Shown here: piece after piece, positions 46,905 through 56,817 of the stretch | Layout of the letters: each line of letters begins with the position of its first letter | Position numbering within the stretch: the stretch's first letter is position 1 | Assembly (NCBI GenBank): GCA_023053575.1 | Contig: JAKZAP010000001.1 | Location: 28,228,533 to 28,292,532, forward strand | Source of the DNA: Branchinecta lynchi | Taxonomy: Eukaryota; Arthropoda; Branchiopoda; Anostraca; Branchinectidae | Direction: 5' to 3' | DNA length: 64,000 bases | Program-made: the position numbers and the translations under genes | The notes under the pieces: generated by a model | The model's database searches: none | What the model was told of the DNA's origin: nothing | The model's input: the letters and a program-made list of their open reading frames with translations, nothing else

Positions 46905-47118
46905 AGTAGAAGTGTGTTGATTTGGGCGCGGCCTAACTTTGAAAGGCGGCGAAGCCCATGGGTGAATTCAAATCTGACACATATCAGCGTGCACAGCAGG
47001 GCACGCAAATAGAAAGTTCAATAAAATAATGTCAAATTAAATCCACACGGTGTATTTTTATTAATCTTTTGCTCTGCAAGCAACGAGAATCCTGCTAGAG
47101 ATGCCAACCGTGTCAGTA
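46905..47118. repeat. Direct repeat flanking a LINE, right copy
   Basis: See 45259-45484. It begins directly after the LINE-E tail at CAGTAGAAGTGTGTTG. Confidence 0.85.
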
Positions 47119-47522
47119 CTTCTTCATCTGGTCCATGAGTTTCTTTCTACCGTATTATACAGAACAGAGATAAGGTGGGAGATCAGGGTGGCACTGAAAA
47201 GCTATCCTTGAAGCTTCGGGAACGATCTTCTGTGTATATAATTCTGTTGGAGGATTATCACTTATTGCACGCACCGTTTCCGCCAGCAGTGAGTTCCCAC
47301 GCTTTTTCTTAAAGAAAAACTTATCCAACTTGCGAGTTAGGGGAAACCTCTGGGGCTTGTCAATTTCCCAAAAGATCGTATGTTCGGCAACTTTTTGTAG
47401 GTAATGGGTAGTGAAGTCGAAGGTGCCTGAACGACTGTTGTTGCTATCCGTGTACTTGTATTCACAAATCTAGCCAAAGGAATGTTGACAAGAAAAAGAA
47501 CTAGAAAGAATAACGCAGAGAG
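47119..47522. other. No feature recognised
   Basis: Nothing supported. Confidence 0.35.
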
Positions 47523-47524
47523 TA

Positions 47525-47683
47525 CACTGTAAAAAAAAAAATCTTGCAGTATTTACTACTGGGATTAATGTTGTCTTTATTGAGATAAGATTATCTCTAA
47601 TTCAGATTAATTGTATCCCAATAGAGATAAGATTAATCCCAGTAGCAAATACTGCATCCTTATTCGGAGAAACTTTTACAGTG
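47525..47683. mobile_element. TA-flanked MITE M1, copy 3
   Basis: TA at 47523-47524 and 47684-47685; ends CACTGTAAAAA and TTTTACAGTG. The arms GCAGTATTTACTACTGGGAT and its complement around 47631-47655 are near perfect. Alternating ATTAATC/GATAAGATTA words fill the loop. Confidence 0.9.
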
Positions 47684-47699
47684 TAGGTGTATTTTTAGG

Positions 47700-48175
47700 A
47701 TGAGCTATTTCCTGAAGAAATTACCTTATTTCAGAACCTTTGGTTCAATTTGAGAAATCTTGTGGAAAATACTCAAGTATTTCTTGGTATTATATCATTG
47801 ACCTGTACGAAGAAACCGAATGCTGCATCCGAACAGAAAACGGAGATGCACAATACTTCAAAATCATGACTGGCGGAAAGCAAGGACTTGTGTTATCATT
47901 ACTGTAATCACAATAGTAATGGACTACGTTTTCAGACAGTTTACGGGCTATGGATATATTACTATATATATTACCTTACCTTACCTTACCTTATGGAGTA
48001 AAACGTCAACAGCAAGCAACTTGCAGATCTTGACTTTGCAGACGTTATAATGCTGCTAGAAGAAGGCAGAAGTCGTTTAGATCGTCTACTTGACGAGATC
48101 TTAGAAAAAGCCCCACAGTTCGGATTGTCGATTAACGTTGTCAAATCAAAAAGTGTGTTAGGTACTGCCTTCCCC
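47700..48175 (+). pseudogene. LINE family F reverse transcriptase fragment
   Basis: The first frame (47805-47898) reads YEETECCIRTENGDAQYF then GGKQGLVLS (motif B region; family usual TGVRQGCVLSP). About 100 bases on, in another frame (48015-48175), is LDFADVIMLLEEGRSRL, then GLSINVVKSK (motif C with FADV for FADD, and the following conserved Lys block). TTACC repeats (47970-47996) interrupt the two parts. It is distinct from the other LINEs here; RTE-like or similar. Confidence 0.7.
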
Positions 48176-48190
48176 CCCCCCCCCCCCCCC

Positions 48191-48492
48191 CGATGAAAAA
48201 TGTGTAGCCTGCGTAGTTGTATGATAGTTGTACGAAATGTTGCATGTATTGCTATGTAATAGTAAATAATACTTTCATTTAATGTGCCTCAGACTTGGCC
48301 AATCTTAAGCAGTAATATCGAGTAGCATCCTCTCTTGCTACACTAGCATCCACTCTTGCTAAAAGTAGCAAGCAATAGAATGCAGTAACACGGTAGCCTG
48401 GACATAGAAGCAAGTAGTAGCATCAGTTCGTTCTACATGCTACTTTTTCGTAGAACTCCGTACTACTATTTTGAGATAGATTTTTCCTCGGG
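48191..48492. mobile_element. MITE family M3, copy 1
   Basis: About 300 bp with ends CGATGAAAAATGTGTAGC and AGATTTTTCCTCGGG (imperfect inverted pair). It contains ATGTGCCTCAGACTTGGCCA, GCAGTAACACGGTAGCCT and TAGTAGCAT words. The copy at 54471-54760 is the reverse complement, about 80% alike. A C run (48174-48190) touches its left end. Confidence 0.75.
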
Positions 48493-49540
48493 CCTAGCTC
48501 TACGACATTCAGATAAAGTAGTTGAGCAGGTCCATAGTTTAAATACATAGGAAGCTGGATAAAGAACACGGGCGATGTAACATTTGAAATTAAGAGAAGG
48601 ATTGTGCAAGTATCATACACCTTCAACAGACTAGAGAGAAATAACTCTAAAGAGAAAACCTATCCTTCCCATGCATCAAAAATGGGCCTCCGTCGATTTG
48701 TTCGCTGGGTGCAGTGGCGGACGTAGATTCTAGCCAACGCTCGTTAACAATTGGTCAAAGCAGAATAATTCTGCCCTGCGATTGGTTGAGTTTAAGGTAG
48801 GGATGTTCGTATCCGGTAGTGGAGCTAGTGTTGCTGCGATTGACTGTGTGTCACTTTTTCAAAGTTCGTGCATTACTCTTTAGAGTTATTTTGCTCTGTA
48901 ACAGACAGGCGTCAATATGGAGAAGTAACAAATACTCATGTCGTCTTAAATTGCTCCTGTTCAATAGCAACCTACAATCCATATTCTTGTACGCCAGTGA
49001 GTGTCGGAAACTCAACCATCAACTTGAGAAACGTATCCTTGGATTGGAAAACATCCGTTTTCGAAGGAGCTTGGATCAGGAAGTTACCAGTAGGGAAATT
49101 CTAGTGTTAGATCTGTTCCTTACTTTCACCCTACGTGCTGATATAGTACTGAAGGTTTGACATTTTTTTTGCAGAATACAAGGAGTTTAATAATTGACTG
49201 GAGGAATTAATTATATTGTGGGACTGAGTGGTTTGTACCGGTGTTGAAAGAAAATAATTTTCGATCTATGAAGGCACTTGGAAAGTGTGGTGTGTCTGTG
49301 AACGTGAGGGCTGTAAGATAGGTGTGACCCACAGAGAAAATCACTTGTCTCTCAAGGTTTAATGTTTATGAGTGTTGTTGTTGTTTTGCTGTGCTCCTTT
49401 ATTCTTCAGTGTCAGTTCAACGAAAAAAAACGCAACAAAAGCAAAACGTAAAACTTTCATGGACAAAAAAAAATCGATAATCACAAACTGGAACTCAGTG
49501 ACTGACTAAAAACTGGACACGATTACATACACATACACTT
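48493..49540. other. No gene recognised
   Basis: Overlapping plus frames at 48819-49160 lack recognised motifs. They contain QLEKRILGLENIRFRR, which could be a coiled-coil or LINE remnant, but I would not call a gene. Confidence 0.35.
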
Positions 49541-49544
49541 AAAC

Positions 49545-49890
49545 TCTTAGAATTTGCACCACGTTTGGAACTGGATGTTTGAGTTATACTTGCTAATCAG
49601 GCTAGAGATAGCATGCTCAGGGTCTCGTATGTTATATCTTTTTATCATTTTGGAATTTCTTGTCCAACGGGGGAGCCGAAGTAAATATTTGGAGAATCTG
49701 AAGAAAGTATATGTGAAAGAAATATCTGTATACGGTAGCGTGTAATACGTTCGCACTGCAAAGCGCTTCTGTCTTTCGTTCGAGCTGTGGTGGATCGGTC
49801 TTAACGTGTGTGGGTGCTTCGCAGTAATTAATGACCGTCGCGAATTTTGTTTTCTTGGTGTTGACTCTATATTCTGGAGTGATCAAGTAG
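49545..49890 (-). pseudogene. LINE-E 3' fragment, copy 2
   Basis: The minus-strand frame 49756-49547 has FRFSKYLLRLPRWTRNSKMI, matching YLRFLLYLPRRTRNRYLI of copy 1 and, further decayed, a match at 57610-57680. The adjoining frame (49886-49632) has INYCEAPTHVKTDP, probably the segment just upstream in another phase. It is 5'-truncated. Confidence 0.7.
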
Positions 49891-50115
49891 GTTCCGTTAT
49901 AGTTAGAAGTTCATCCAGATGAAGCTCAGTTATCTCAAGCTATTGTATCGTCTTCTCATTGAACTTGGCTCATACCTTGCGTATGGCGCGTAAATTGTTG
50001 GGCATTGGAACTTACACTTAAGAGAAATCTTACTATATTTCCGGGTTATAAAAGAATTCCATAATATGTTTGCCTGGCATTTGTCGTCTTGGTTTCAATT
50101 CCCTTATGCCGATCG
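49891..50115. other. No feature recognised
   Basis: Short gap without features. Confidence 0.3.
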
Positions 50116-50557
50116 CTGCGTAAACTCAATTTTAAGAAGGCCTCTCGTCAAACTTTTAAACCCCAGCTAATGACCCAGAACGAGACCGACGCTACCACTG
50201 GTTTTGTGAGAAGATGCCTCTGCACGAATGAATTCCGCTTTCGTCTTCTCTTAAATATTGTGAAAAGAAGAGAATCAAAAAAATGTGTTGACTGTTAGTC
50301 CATTAAATGATGGAGCTTATATTCGGTACATCAGCTTGAATTGTACTCCAAAGTTTCGACCGCTTGCTCATTTGTTGGATTCACTGGTGATTACTCTCTA
50401 ACCCTAGGTTCACACAGAGCACATTGCGGCGATGAATGAATTCATTCGTGCAGAGGCATCTTCTCACACAACCAGTGGTAGCGTCGGTCTCGTTCTGGGT
50501 CATTAGCTGGGGTTTAAAAGTTTGACGAGAGGCCTTCTTAAAATTGAGTTTACGCAG
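50116..50557. repeat. Near-perfect 120-bp inverted repeat, 202-bp spacer
   Basis: Left arm 50116-50235 and right arm 50438-50557 are reverse complements with a single mismatch seen (GGTTTTGTG versus GGTTGTGTG). Blocks include CTGCGTAAACTCAATTTTAA, GAGACCGACGCTACCACTGG and GCCTCTGCACGAATGAATTC. Frames in the arms carry no known motif. Such high identity implies recent formation or gene conversion. Confidence 0.9.
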
Positions 50558-52439
50558 GTGCCTGTCATAATGCTGTCAAAACACTTTGTTTCTGGCAGAT
50601 TTTCTGATTTTTCATTGGTAGCGGCTCCAACTTGTTTGTTTTGTAAAGCGGTAAGAAAAGTCTTAAATCTGCGTCTAGCGTGTGCAGCAAAGGCTACTCT
50701 GTTTTATTTTTATTTCGGATAGTAATTTTATTTGGAAAGGGTCGAGTTGAAGCTCTGTCATGCATCAGTTTTCAGTTAAATTGGGCCTTGCTTTCATTTG
50801 TGATCCAAAAAGGCACTCTGATCAGAAAGAATCCCAAAGTTTTAACCTGAGACACCTCTTGTAGTACGATCGCCGTTTCCTTTTAGGTTTGGGTTCAAAG
50901 TTCTGGGGTGGAAAATTTTAAAACCTAAAATTTCTTCAAGAAGTAGTTAAATTTTGTCAGAAAACTTGCAGATTCAAAAGTAAATCCGTCTTCAGCGCTC
51001 TTTGGCATTTTGTTGCTACACAGCCGTTAAAAGCTGTTGCGGTGGCTTCGCTCTCCATCAAGTTCCTGTAATTAGGCATCTTTACCTATCACAAACTGGT
51101 TTGTTTGTGGAACTTCGTTTTGTTTTCCGGATGTGGTGCAATACGTTTGTTGTCTATTGTTCTCTCCAGTCGTAATGGATTTCCGCGGCATTCACCAAAA
51201 TTGCGTTTTGCGGCATTCACCCGCCCCGCCACTTCATACCGCCCGTGCACGATGGGGCACGGGGGGCTGCCGCTGAACCCTGTCAGGTTTCAGGGAAATG
51301 ACGCCTCTGTTTCCAGTGCGACTCGCTCAGTCTCTAAACGTAATACACGCTGATCATCTCTTCACGTATCGATGCAACTAATACAACAGACTTCAACAAC
51401 GAATTGAGATAATCAAGGATTTATCTAAGGATACAGTAGAATCCGGCATAGAACAAAGTTCGATCGCAGGTTATTTCATTGAAATCAGAAGTGTTTTCAT
51501 GTACGAGGACATGTATGTGGATTTGGTTTGAATAAAGTTATGGTGTTATTTCTTATACTGAGTGTATTCTTATACTTTGCTGGATGGACCCCAAAAACTA
51601 TGTTTCGAAAAGCTATGTTATGCTAGTAAAAAGTCCCTGTAGAAACATAGATACAGCAGTCAAAGACCCCTCACTGGCCCCCCTCGCATCCAAATAAATA
51701 TAAGTAAATACATTGACAAACTTTAACCATGTCTATACAATCTCTACCCCCCCCCCTCGAACGTAGCACCGATACGTCCAAAGCACAGGGAAACCAGTTT
51801 GTCAGCTTATAGCTCTTTACGATCGTATCCCGTGTTCCTCTGGATTACAATAACGAGTCATTTCGGCCCTTCCCGTCCCCCTCCACCTCTGTTAATTACC
51901 AAGTGTCACACACAGCTTCCCCGGAGACAAAATATCAAATTTACGACCAAGCTGGACGAGGAAACATTCCCTAGAGCAACCTTGGTTCCGGGAAACGATA
52001 CACTGACCAGACTGGAGAAACAGACACAAAAAACAGCCCAAAATTTCCGAAAAGGAATGAAACGACAATTCAATCGACGTAAGCATGATATCAAAAGCTG
52101 GACATATTAGACCTAATTAATTTTGCTTCTGCTTGACACATACTTCACCCCCTGTCGAGACAAACTGCGAGTTAAGGCATGAAAGATTCTTATTCTACAT
52201 AGTAACCAATATCAAGCAAGAAAAGAAATAGAACAAGAAAGGAGTCGCTGATTTTCAGAATTACAGATACTACATTGGTAATTATTCAACAATGATTAAT
52301 TATAAACACATAATGAAGTAAATAATCCTGGAGTAATCAGTCGCAACCCGGTGGTGAGTGAATGGTTTAGCAACTTGTGCTTACTAACCCTAACGAAGTG
52401 AATGAATGTGCGTTTTGGTTAGTGGCGATCTTGTGAAAA
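50558..52439. other. No gene recognised
   Basis: The frame 51799-52110 (103 codons, basic C-terminus KQTQKTAQNFRKGMKRQFNR) is the most protein-like but has no family I recognise and no supporting splice context. The others are short. Confidence 0.35.
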
Positions 52440-53470
52440 GCGTAAATCTCGAACGAGTAACTCGATTCGGACGGAACCGGACATTTGGCAAGAGCCCACG
52501 TCTTAGATGTCCGTACTGTATCCGGCCACTGTGGGGGAGTGGGAAGAGGGTTACCTGAAATCATTTAGCACGAGAGTTAGGGTGATTCAAGATGGGTTTG
52601 GGCTATGATACTTGTCAGACATGCTGACCAGAATGACCGTTCCAATCACAGCGCCATCAGTACTGAACGGAGGGTCACAATCTTGTGACATACACAGCTT
52701 TTGAACGAGTTGGTTTGGATGGGCGGGGGGGGGGGGTCTCGAAACTATTCTGACACAGAAGCTAGGGGATTTTCAGATTTGCAAGGCTGATGAAACTTGT
52801 CAGGCATATTAGGGACCAGACATATTGACTTGGAGATTGACTATCGGGGTCAAACCATCCACGAGAATGGATGAAATCCAGAATCTTTTGCCTGGCATAA
52901 CTTTCTGGATGATCTGGATGAAACTTTAATAATTGAGCAGACGTCGAAGATCTTTTACGTCAAGTCCGGAATAAGATCCGACAACTGCGAGGGAAGTTGT
53001 AAGGAGGGCCAGAAATCGTGTGCCAAGCAGATCTTTCGAACGTGTGATCCAATTTCCATGGTAACTTGACAGTTGCAGCATCCGTCCTACAATTCAAGTT
53101 TACACGCCCACACCAGATCCGGTCAATGTGAGGGGAGCTAAAAGGGGGTTCCAAGAAATTTGTGACACGTATAGATTTGTATATATTATGTTTTATATAC
53201 ATTTGTTATGTGTTTTCGTAATCCCGCTTTTCAAAATGACGGGTGAAATATAGATTACTTACTTACTTACTTTTATTATTCTCGAACAGGTGATACTGTT
53301 CGGACGGAACTCAACAGTATCAAGACCTTATTTTGTAAATTTCACATTATTGTCGGCCGCTGTGGGGGAGTTTGAAAAAGGTATCCTGGAATCTTGTGGC
53401 GAGCTTAGTGCGGAAAGATCGGGACGGGACTATTGCATCTTTCTATTGAGCTAAAGCAAGTCACGCCTGA
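52440..53470 (+). repeat. R1 repeat, decayed forward copy with small LINE insert
   Basis: R1 phrases are recognisable but eroded (CGAGTAACTCGATTCGGACG, CACTGTGGGGGAGT, GATGAAACTTGTCAGGCATATTAGGGACC, GGATGAAACTTTAATAATTGAG). A TTAC-tailed insert at about 53165-53275 breaks it. Confidence 0.6.
53165..53275 (+). mobile_element. Short LINE 3' end with TTAC tail
   Basis: GGGTGAAATATAGATTACTTACTTACTTAC at its right side: an untranslated end followed by (TTAC)n at 53254-53272, typical of 5'-truncated LINE insertions without poly-A. No coding part. Confidence 0.45.
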
Positions 53471-53489
53471 AAGATCCGACCTGATTTTT

Positions 53490-54100
53490 AGTTAATTTTT
53501 GTTTCATAACTTTTTACTCTGGAGTTTTTCAGTGACTTGCACATACAAATGTTGCTGAAGTGATCGACTCCAGTTTCGTCGTTTCGAAGTGATTTCAAAG
53601 TTTGATGGCTCTTCTCAGGACTGAATAGTTCTGTCCGTAAAGTTCCGGCCATATCTCTCCAGTGTAAGGGTGTTACAAGACTTCCGAGACCCCCCTCCAA
53701 CTGCCCCACGGTGGCTGTCCATTCTAGACCTTTAACTAAATGCTTAGGACCTTGTAAACACTGTCGTCTTCTAGAGCGCCACACTGTGCCCCCGTCCTTA
53801 GAATACAAGAAGGAAAGGCTCTGAAACCTATCTTTTTGGCCAGTATATATTGGCCAAGTATTTTTTTCAATGTGCAGGTGAAGATGCTACTTTGAGTCCA
53901 CATTGACATTTTGCAGAAATGTATCTATGATCACTCGTCCGAAAGTTACGAATGCCAAGGTTCCGGATTCCCCCTTCATCAACTACCCCGGGATGGTCGG
54001 ATCTTGGAAGTGAGAATACAAGCCAGTCTGGTTAGGCCCTCAATATAAGCCTGACGAACTTCATCGTCCTAGCTGATCTGGAAATACGGTTCGAATGAAA
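53490..54100 (-). repeat. R1 repeat, decayed reverse copy
   Basis: Complements of R1 phrases: GACCCCCCTCCAACTGCCCCAC, GGTTCCGGATTCCCCCTTCA, GGATGGTCGGATCTTGGAAGTGA and AACTTCATCGTCCTAGCTGATCTGGAA. It lies head to head with the forward copy before it. Confidence 0.6.
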
Positions 54101-54470
54101 AACAAAGCCTCTCTTTAAACTGTGGTTACTGCAACGTTTCCTGCGATAAACACAGACTGCACATGTATTTATCTTCTTCGGTCAGCTACTTGCAGTTGAT
54201 TCATCCCTTTGCACTCGGCCTGGATACGACTCATTGACGCCAGGATTCTTGATTTCCTTCATCATAAATATTTGCCAGGACGAACTTATTTTAGGCCTTT
54301 GCAATAGTGAAAAATCGAATACCATTTTGCTAATTATTCAGTTATGATTCTCATCTCTTATCATTTTGTTTCTGTTTTTGCTTGAAATATATATTTATTT
54401 AGGATTCTTGAGGATTAATTGAGCAAAAGTTTGTGTCAAAAAGAAGCTAAAGATTGGACTAGGACTAGTA

Positions 54471-54760
54471 CCCGATGAAAAATTTATCACAAAATAGTAC
54501 TATGAAGTAGTACAAAAAAGTAGTATGCAGTACTAAATGCTACTACATGCTTCTACTTCAAGGCTACCGTGTTACTGCATACTACTATATGCTACTAGTA
54601 GCAAGACCGGACGCTGCTATTGCAAGACAGGATGCTACTGATACTACTACATAAGATTGGACCAGTCTGAGGCACATTCAATGATAGTATTCTTTGATAT
54701 TACATGCAACGTTTTCGTGCTACTACCAGGTACTACGCGTGCTACATATTTTTCATCGTG
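54471..54760. mobile_element. MITE M3, copy 2, next to a splice acceptor
   Basis: Begins CCCGATGAAAAATTTATCAC and ends CATATTTTTCATCGTG. It is the reverse complement of the copy at 48191-48492, sharing GGCTACCGTGTTACTGCATACTACTA and CAGTCTGAGGCACATTCAATGATAGTATT. It stops 32 bases before the mannosidase exon at 54793. Confidence 0.8.
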
Positions 54761-54792
54761 CATGTCTAGGTTTTGATGCGGACATCTTCCAG

Positions 54793-55032
54793 GTTCATCG
54801 ACGTTTGTTGCACGATGATGCGTTTGGCGTCGGCGAAGCTCTGAACGAAACGGCATACGGCGAAGGGCTGGTGGCACGTGGCACTCATTACCTCGCTGGC
54901 AACTTCAGCGCCGGCGGCACAATTTCTCAACACTACAGACGACTGTCTCTTGAGGCAGCGAAGCGACCGGTTTTGTCCTTCGCGAAAACGAATATCCCCT
55001 TTGATCAGTGGAAAAGCAAGTATAAAATGGAG
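54793..55032 (+). CDS. MAN2B1: Lysosomal alpha-mannosidase, next exon (C-terminal beta domain)
   Basis: 80 codons, phase 0 at both ends. The acceptor CATCTTCCAG ends at 54792 and the donor GTGAGT begins at 55033. It starts VHRRLLHDDAFGVGEALNE, which completes the motif begun by ELEVM of the exon at 17981-18254. The family form is E.M.HRRLL.DD..GV.EPLNE, which confirms that the two exons are neighbours. It goes on GEGLVARGTHYLAG, where relatives have G.GLVVRG.H.LLLD, and ends near PVLSFAKTNIPFDQW. In the vertebrate enzyme this lies roughly at residues 730-810, in the beta-sheet domain behind the catalytic domain. The following exons, encoding the rest of the C-terminal domain, were not found. 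NFS is a possible N-glycosylation site. Confidence 0.92.
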
Positions 55033-55085
55033 GTGAGTGTTCCCTTTTCTTGCCCTGAAGGTTGTTTCACGCGGAACACAAATAA

Positions 55086-56022
55086 AGCTCCTTTCACGTT
55101 GACTTAAGTAGCTTAAGTGGGCATTTCACACTGGCCTACGTAAGAGTCTTAAGTGCACTTAAGCTTCTACTCCTTACGGTAACGTAGGAGATTTTTACTT
55201 CTTAGCCACTTTAGAAAGTCGAAAAAAGTTCAACTTTAGACCTAACGTTACGTTGGAAAATGGTGGGAGGAAATCACCAAGTTTATTCAAGAGAGAAAGA
55301 GTTTCTTTGCAGTACTAAGTTGAAAGAATAGAAGAATAGAAAATTGAAAGAAAATTCATGGGAAAGCATTGCAAAGAAATTCAGTGATTACCTGGGGAAA
55401 ACGTGTTAATTTTTTTAATCAGTAGCTGTATCTCAGATGCGAATAATTGAGCAGTCATGCTTCACTGTTGAAATCAAATAAAACGTATTCAGTGTATAGG
55501 TACAGTCTACCATGACAAACCTCTGATTTTTGGAAAACCGTGCCGTTGGGCATATCTGGTATTTTGGGTTAAATAGCATCTGCCTAACCCCTGCTCACCA
55601 GTGCTGGCAAAAAGTATCTCTCTTTTTCCGAAACAAATCGTTGGAATCCTAGGATGATTGACCGCAAAAATATCTTCTGAGTAGACTTGTAGTCACCTAT
55701 TTTGAATCGGATGACCTATAGAGTTTGACTCAAAGACTTTTTACACCTAGCTGAAAATTTCCCAATAGTGGGTGGTCTTCAGTGGGGTAATCTCCCAGCG
55801 GCCTTAGCGGTCATTTCCCCAACGGGTATCTTTGCCTTTTGCAGAACAACCTCGACGAAAGTGTTAATTTTCTTTGTTTGATTGATGCTACAGTCAAACG
55901 TAACTTAGACTGGACTTGGCCCAGTCACTCTTTCAGTGTGAATCGGCTACTTAAGGTAAGAAACTTAAGCCGTAACTTAAGTACTTAACGTAAGGTCTTA
56001 CGTATTCAATGTGAAGGGGGCT
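55086..56022. mobile_element. TAA-flanked TIR element, about 940 bp
   Basis: The outer ends AGCTCCTTTCACGTTGA and the complement of the right end, AGCCCCCTTCACATTGA, are inverted, flanked by TAA at 55083-55085 and 56023-56025. The inner arms share CTTAAGT, CACACTG and TACGTAAG words. TWA duplications with such ends fit PIF/Harbinger-like non-autonomous elements. It has no transposase. It begins 53 bases after the mannosidase donor. Confidence 0.65.
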
Positions 56023-56289
56023 TAAGACCTTATCCAACCTAATTAAGAGAAGGCCGGTTTTTACGGGGACATATTTTGCTGATATTTCCTAGGACGGCAC
56101 ACTGCAAACGTGATTCTCACGGCAAAATTTCCTAGAAGAGAATGTTTCGAATGCAGTGCACCTGAGTGGGGCATTTGACGAGTAGGATGAGAAAGGACGA
56201 ACCTAATCTCCATACTTCCTTTGATAGGATTACAAGGCGTGGTAGATAGTAGATCCTCCCTCCGTCTCTCTTTTGATATGGAGACATTC

Positions 56290-56420
56290 CACTGTAATGT
56301 TGAATGAATGATTTTATTATGCACAACCTAATTAGTAATTCCGCATTTGCATAGCACACACAAAAACTGAGAAATAAACGCAGAGCAAAAAATACACAAC
56401 AAAGGGAAGTGTTACGGCTC
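56290..56420 (-). mobile_element. LINE 3' end with ATTC tail, minus strand
   Basis: On the minus strand it ends with AATAAAATCATTCATTCAAC (complement at 56295-56315). The tail type matches LINE-E (46889-46905). No coding part. Confidence 0.4.
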
Positions 56421-56422
56421 TG

Positions 56423-56817
56423 CATATATGTATATGTGTACGTCACATGGGCATGGCCTTAAGCCAAATGACGCTTTTATTCTTTTGCTGCTAAATTGGT
56501 TTGTGTTGTTTTTAGTTTGTCAATAAACAGAACCTGGGGTTATACTTGGACTTGAACGGGTCCAGGCGAAAACTACTCAGGTGAAAACCCCCACCCGAAC
56601 GCAAATATAAAGGAAATTAGAAATCCTATTAAACTGCAGTTTGGACCGAGAGCACTTAAGAGTTTAACTGGGCAACCTTACTTTTGTATCATTTAACCGA
56701 GTACACTGCATTATTTGGAGTGTGTCAGGGATTTTTTTTTTCTTTCCACTATTGTCTCGAATATGACGTTCAGATTAACTACGGCCATCCTCACAACGCA
56801 AACTTCTACTACGAAAT
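56423..56817. other. No feature recognised
   Basis: Nothing supported. Confidence 0.35.

Larger units (their letters stand above)
18255..54792 (+). other. Mannosidase intron, about 36.5 kb
   Basis: Bounded by GTGAGT at 18255 and CATCTTCCAG ending at 54792. The flanking codons join in phase 0 across the conserved ELEVM / VHRRLL motif, which leaves no room for a missing exon. The intron holds most of the mobile elements in the window, including at least five LINE fragments in both orientations. Confidence 0.88.

Noticed and set aside
45259..47118. LTR retrotransposon
   Set aside because: The enclosed gene is a non-LTR reverse transcriptase (YADD, LINE C-terminal block) and the element ends in a CATT tail. 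No primer-binding site or integrase was seen.
51799..52110. Basic 103-codon protein
   Set aside because: No family motif, no splice sites that decide, and no duplicate to compare. Kept only as a note.
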